From positions 1 to 6,418 of the forward strand of contig CAIQLE010000043.1 of assembly GCA_903872555.1 (NCBI GenBank): DNA of 6,418 nt. The letters run 5' to 3'. The notes beneath the pieces were generated by a model. It did no database searches and was not told the origin of the DNA. It saw only the letters and a program-made list of their open reading frames with translations. The translations under genes and the position numbers were made by a program. The stretch comes from an uncultured bacterium (lineage in GTDB: Bacteria > Pseudomonadota > Gammaproteobacteria > Burkholderiales > Burkholderiaceae_D). Below are positions 5,897-6,418 of this stretch, piece after piece; position 1 is the stretch's first letter; each line of letters begins with the position of its first letter.

Positions 5897-6418
5897 ATGT
5901 GCGGCATCGTTGGAGCCGTCGCCCGGCGCGACATCGTCCCCGTCCTGCTTGAAGGCTTGAAGCGGCTTGAATATCGTGGCTACGATTCCTGCGGCGTCGC
6001 CGTACATCATCAGGGACTGCAGCGCTCACGCAGCGTGGACCGCGTCGCTGAACTGCAGGCGCAGGTTGCCAGCACAGGTTTGACCGGACACACCGGCATT
6101 GCCCATACCCGCTGGGCCACCCACGGTGCGCCAGCCACCAATAACGCCCATCCGCATTTCTCTTCTAAAGATGACACAGCACGCATCGCTGTGGTTCATA
6201 ACGGCATCATCGAAAATTACGAAGAGATGCGCAGCGAACTCAGCCAGCTGGGCTATGTTTTTGAATCGCAGACCGATACCGAAGTCATCGCCCATCTCAT
6301 CAACGAGATGTATGACGGTGACCTGCTGCGCACCGTACAAAAAGCCGTCAAGCGCCTGCATGGCGCCTTTGCCATTGCCGTGTTTTGTCACGACGAGGCT
6401 GAACGCGTCATCGGCGCC
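5897..6418 (+). CDS. glmS: Glutamine--fructose-6-phosphate aminotransferase (5' part, runs off right edge)
   Basis: GlmS converts fructose-6-phosphate and glutamine to glucosamine-6-phosphate, the entry step to UDP-GlcNAc. The 174 codons present cover most of the N-terminal class II glutaminase domain. The nucleophile is Cys2 in MCGIVGAV, which becomes the N terminus after Met removal. [13 protein letters not shown] (23-35), HTRWATHG (70-77), HNGIIENY with Asn102-Gly103 (oxyanion hole) and [11 protein letters not shown] with Asp127 (glutamine binding) all match the GlmS family. The two sugar isomerase (SIS) domains expected after about residue 240 lie outside the window. The ATG has an AGGA ribosome binding site overlapping the glmU stop. 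glmU-glmS adjacency matches the E. coli order. Amidophosphoribosyltransferase is excluded by the motif details and context. Confidence 0.97.
   Translation, partial: MCGIVGAVARRDIVPVLLEGLKRLEYRGYDSCGVAVHHQGLQRSRSVDRVAELQAQVASTGLTGHTGIAHTRWATHGAPATNNAHPHFSSKDDTARIAVVHNGIIENYEEMRSELSQLGYVFESQTDTEVIAHLINEMYDGDLLRTVQKAVKRLHGAFAIAVFCHDEAERVIGA

Overview
The window looks like a chromosomal housekeeping region of a betaproteobacterium, most likely of the Burkholderiales type. The assignment rests on three things: the tRNA-Tyr/tRNA-Gly/tRNA-Thr/tuf cluster with encoded CCA ends, the character of the MidA, FolM, FolB, TtcA, GlmU and GlmS proteins, and the mid-range base composition by eye. The exact genus is not resolved. 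There is no sign of a phage, insertion sequence, CRISPR array or plasmid backbone.

Layout. Positions 1 to about 2235 are transcribed leftward (minus strand). In order of transcription they hold a MidA/NDUFAF7-type SAM methyltransferase, two tandem small DUF2905-type membrane proteins, and a strong sigma70 promoter. That promoter leads into tRNA-Tyr(GTA), tRNA-Gly(TCC), tRNA-Thr(GGT) and the 5' end of tuf (EF-Tu), which runs off the left edge. A 59-bp divergent intergenic region separates this block from the rightward block. The rightward genes are a FolM-like pteridine reductase, FolB (dihydroneopterin aldolase), TtcA (tRNA 2-thiocytidine32 synthetase), GlmU, and the 5' part of glmS, which runs off the right edge.

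How the genes work together. The left block supplies translation components, with three tRNAs cotranscribed with EF-Tu as in the classical tufB operon. folM and folB are adjacent and both act on reduced pterins (folate or tetrahydromonapterin synthesis). ttcA overlaps folB by four bases and is probably translationally coupled to it. glmU and glmS are separated by 8 bp and together make UDP-N-acetylglucosamine for peptidoglycan and lipopolysaccharide: GlmS makes glucosamine-6-phosphate, and GlmU does the last two steps.

No clearly new multi-gene system is visible. The least understood element is the tandem pair of short DUF2905-type membrane proteins between midA and the tRNA-tuf operon. Other points worth a second look are the PTR1-like active site of the reductase, the triple in-frame start repeat of ttcA, the apparent lack of Shine-Dalgarno sequences at folM, glmU and midA, and an extended -10 promoter candidate in front of glmU.
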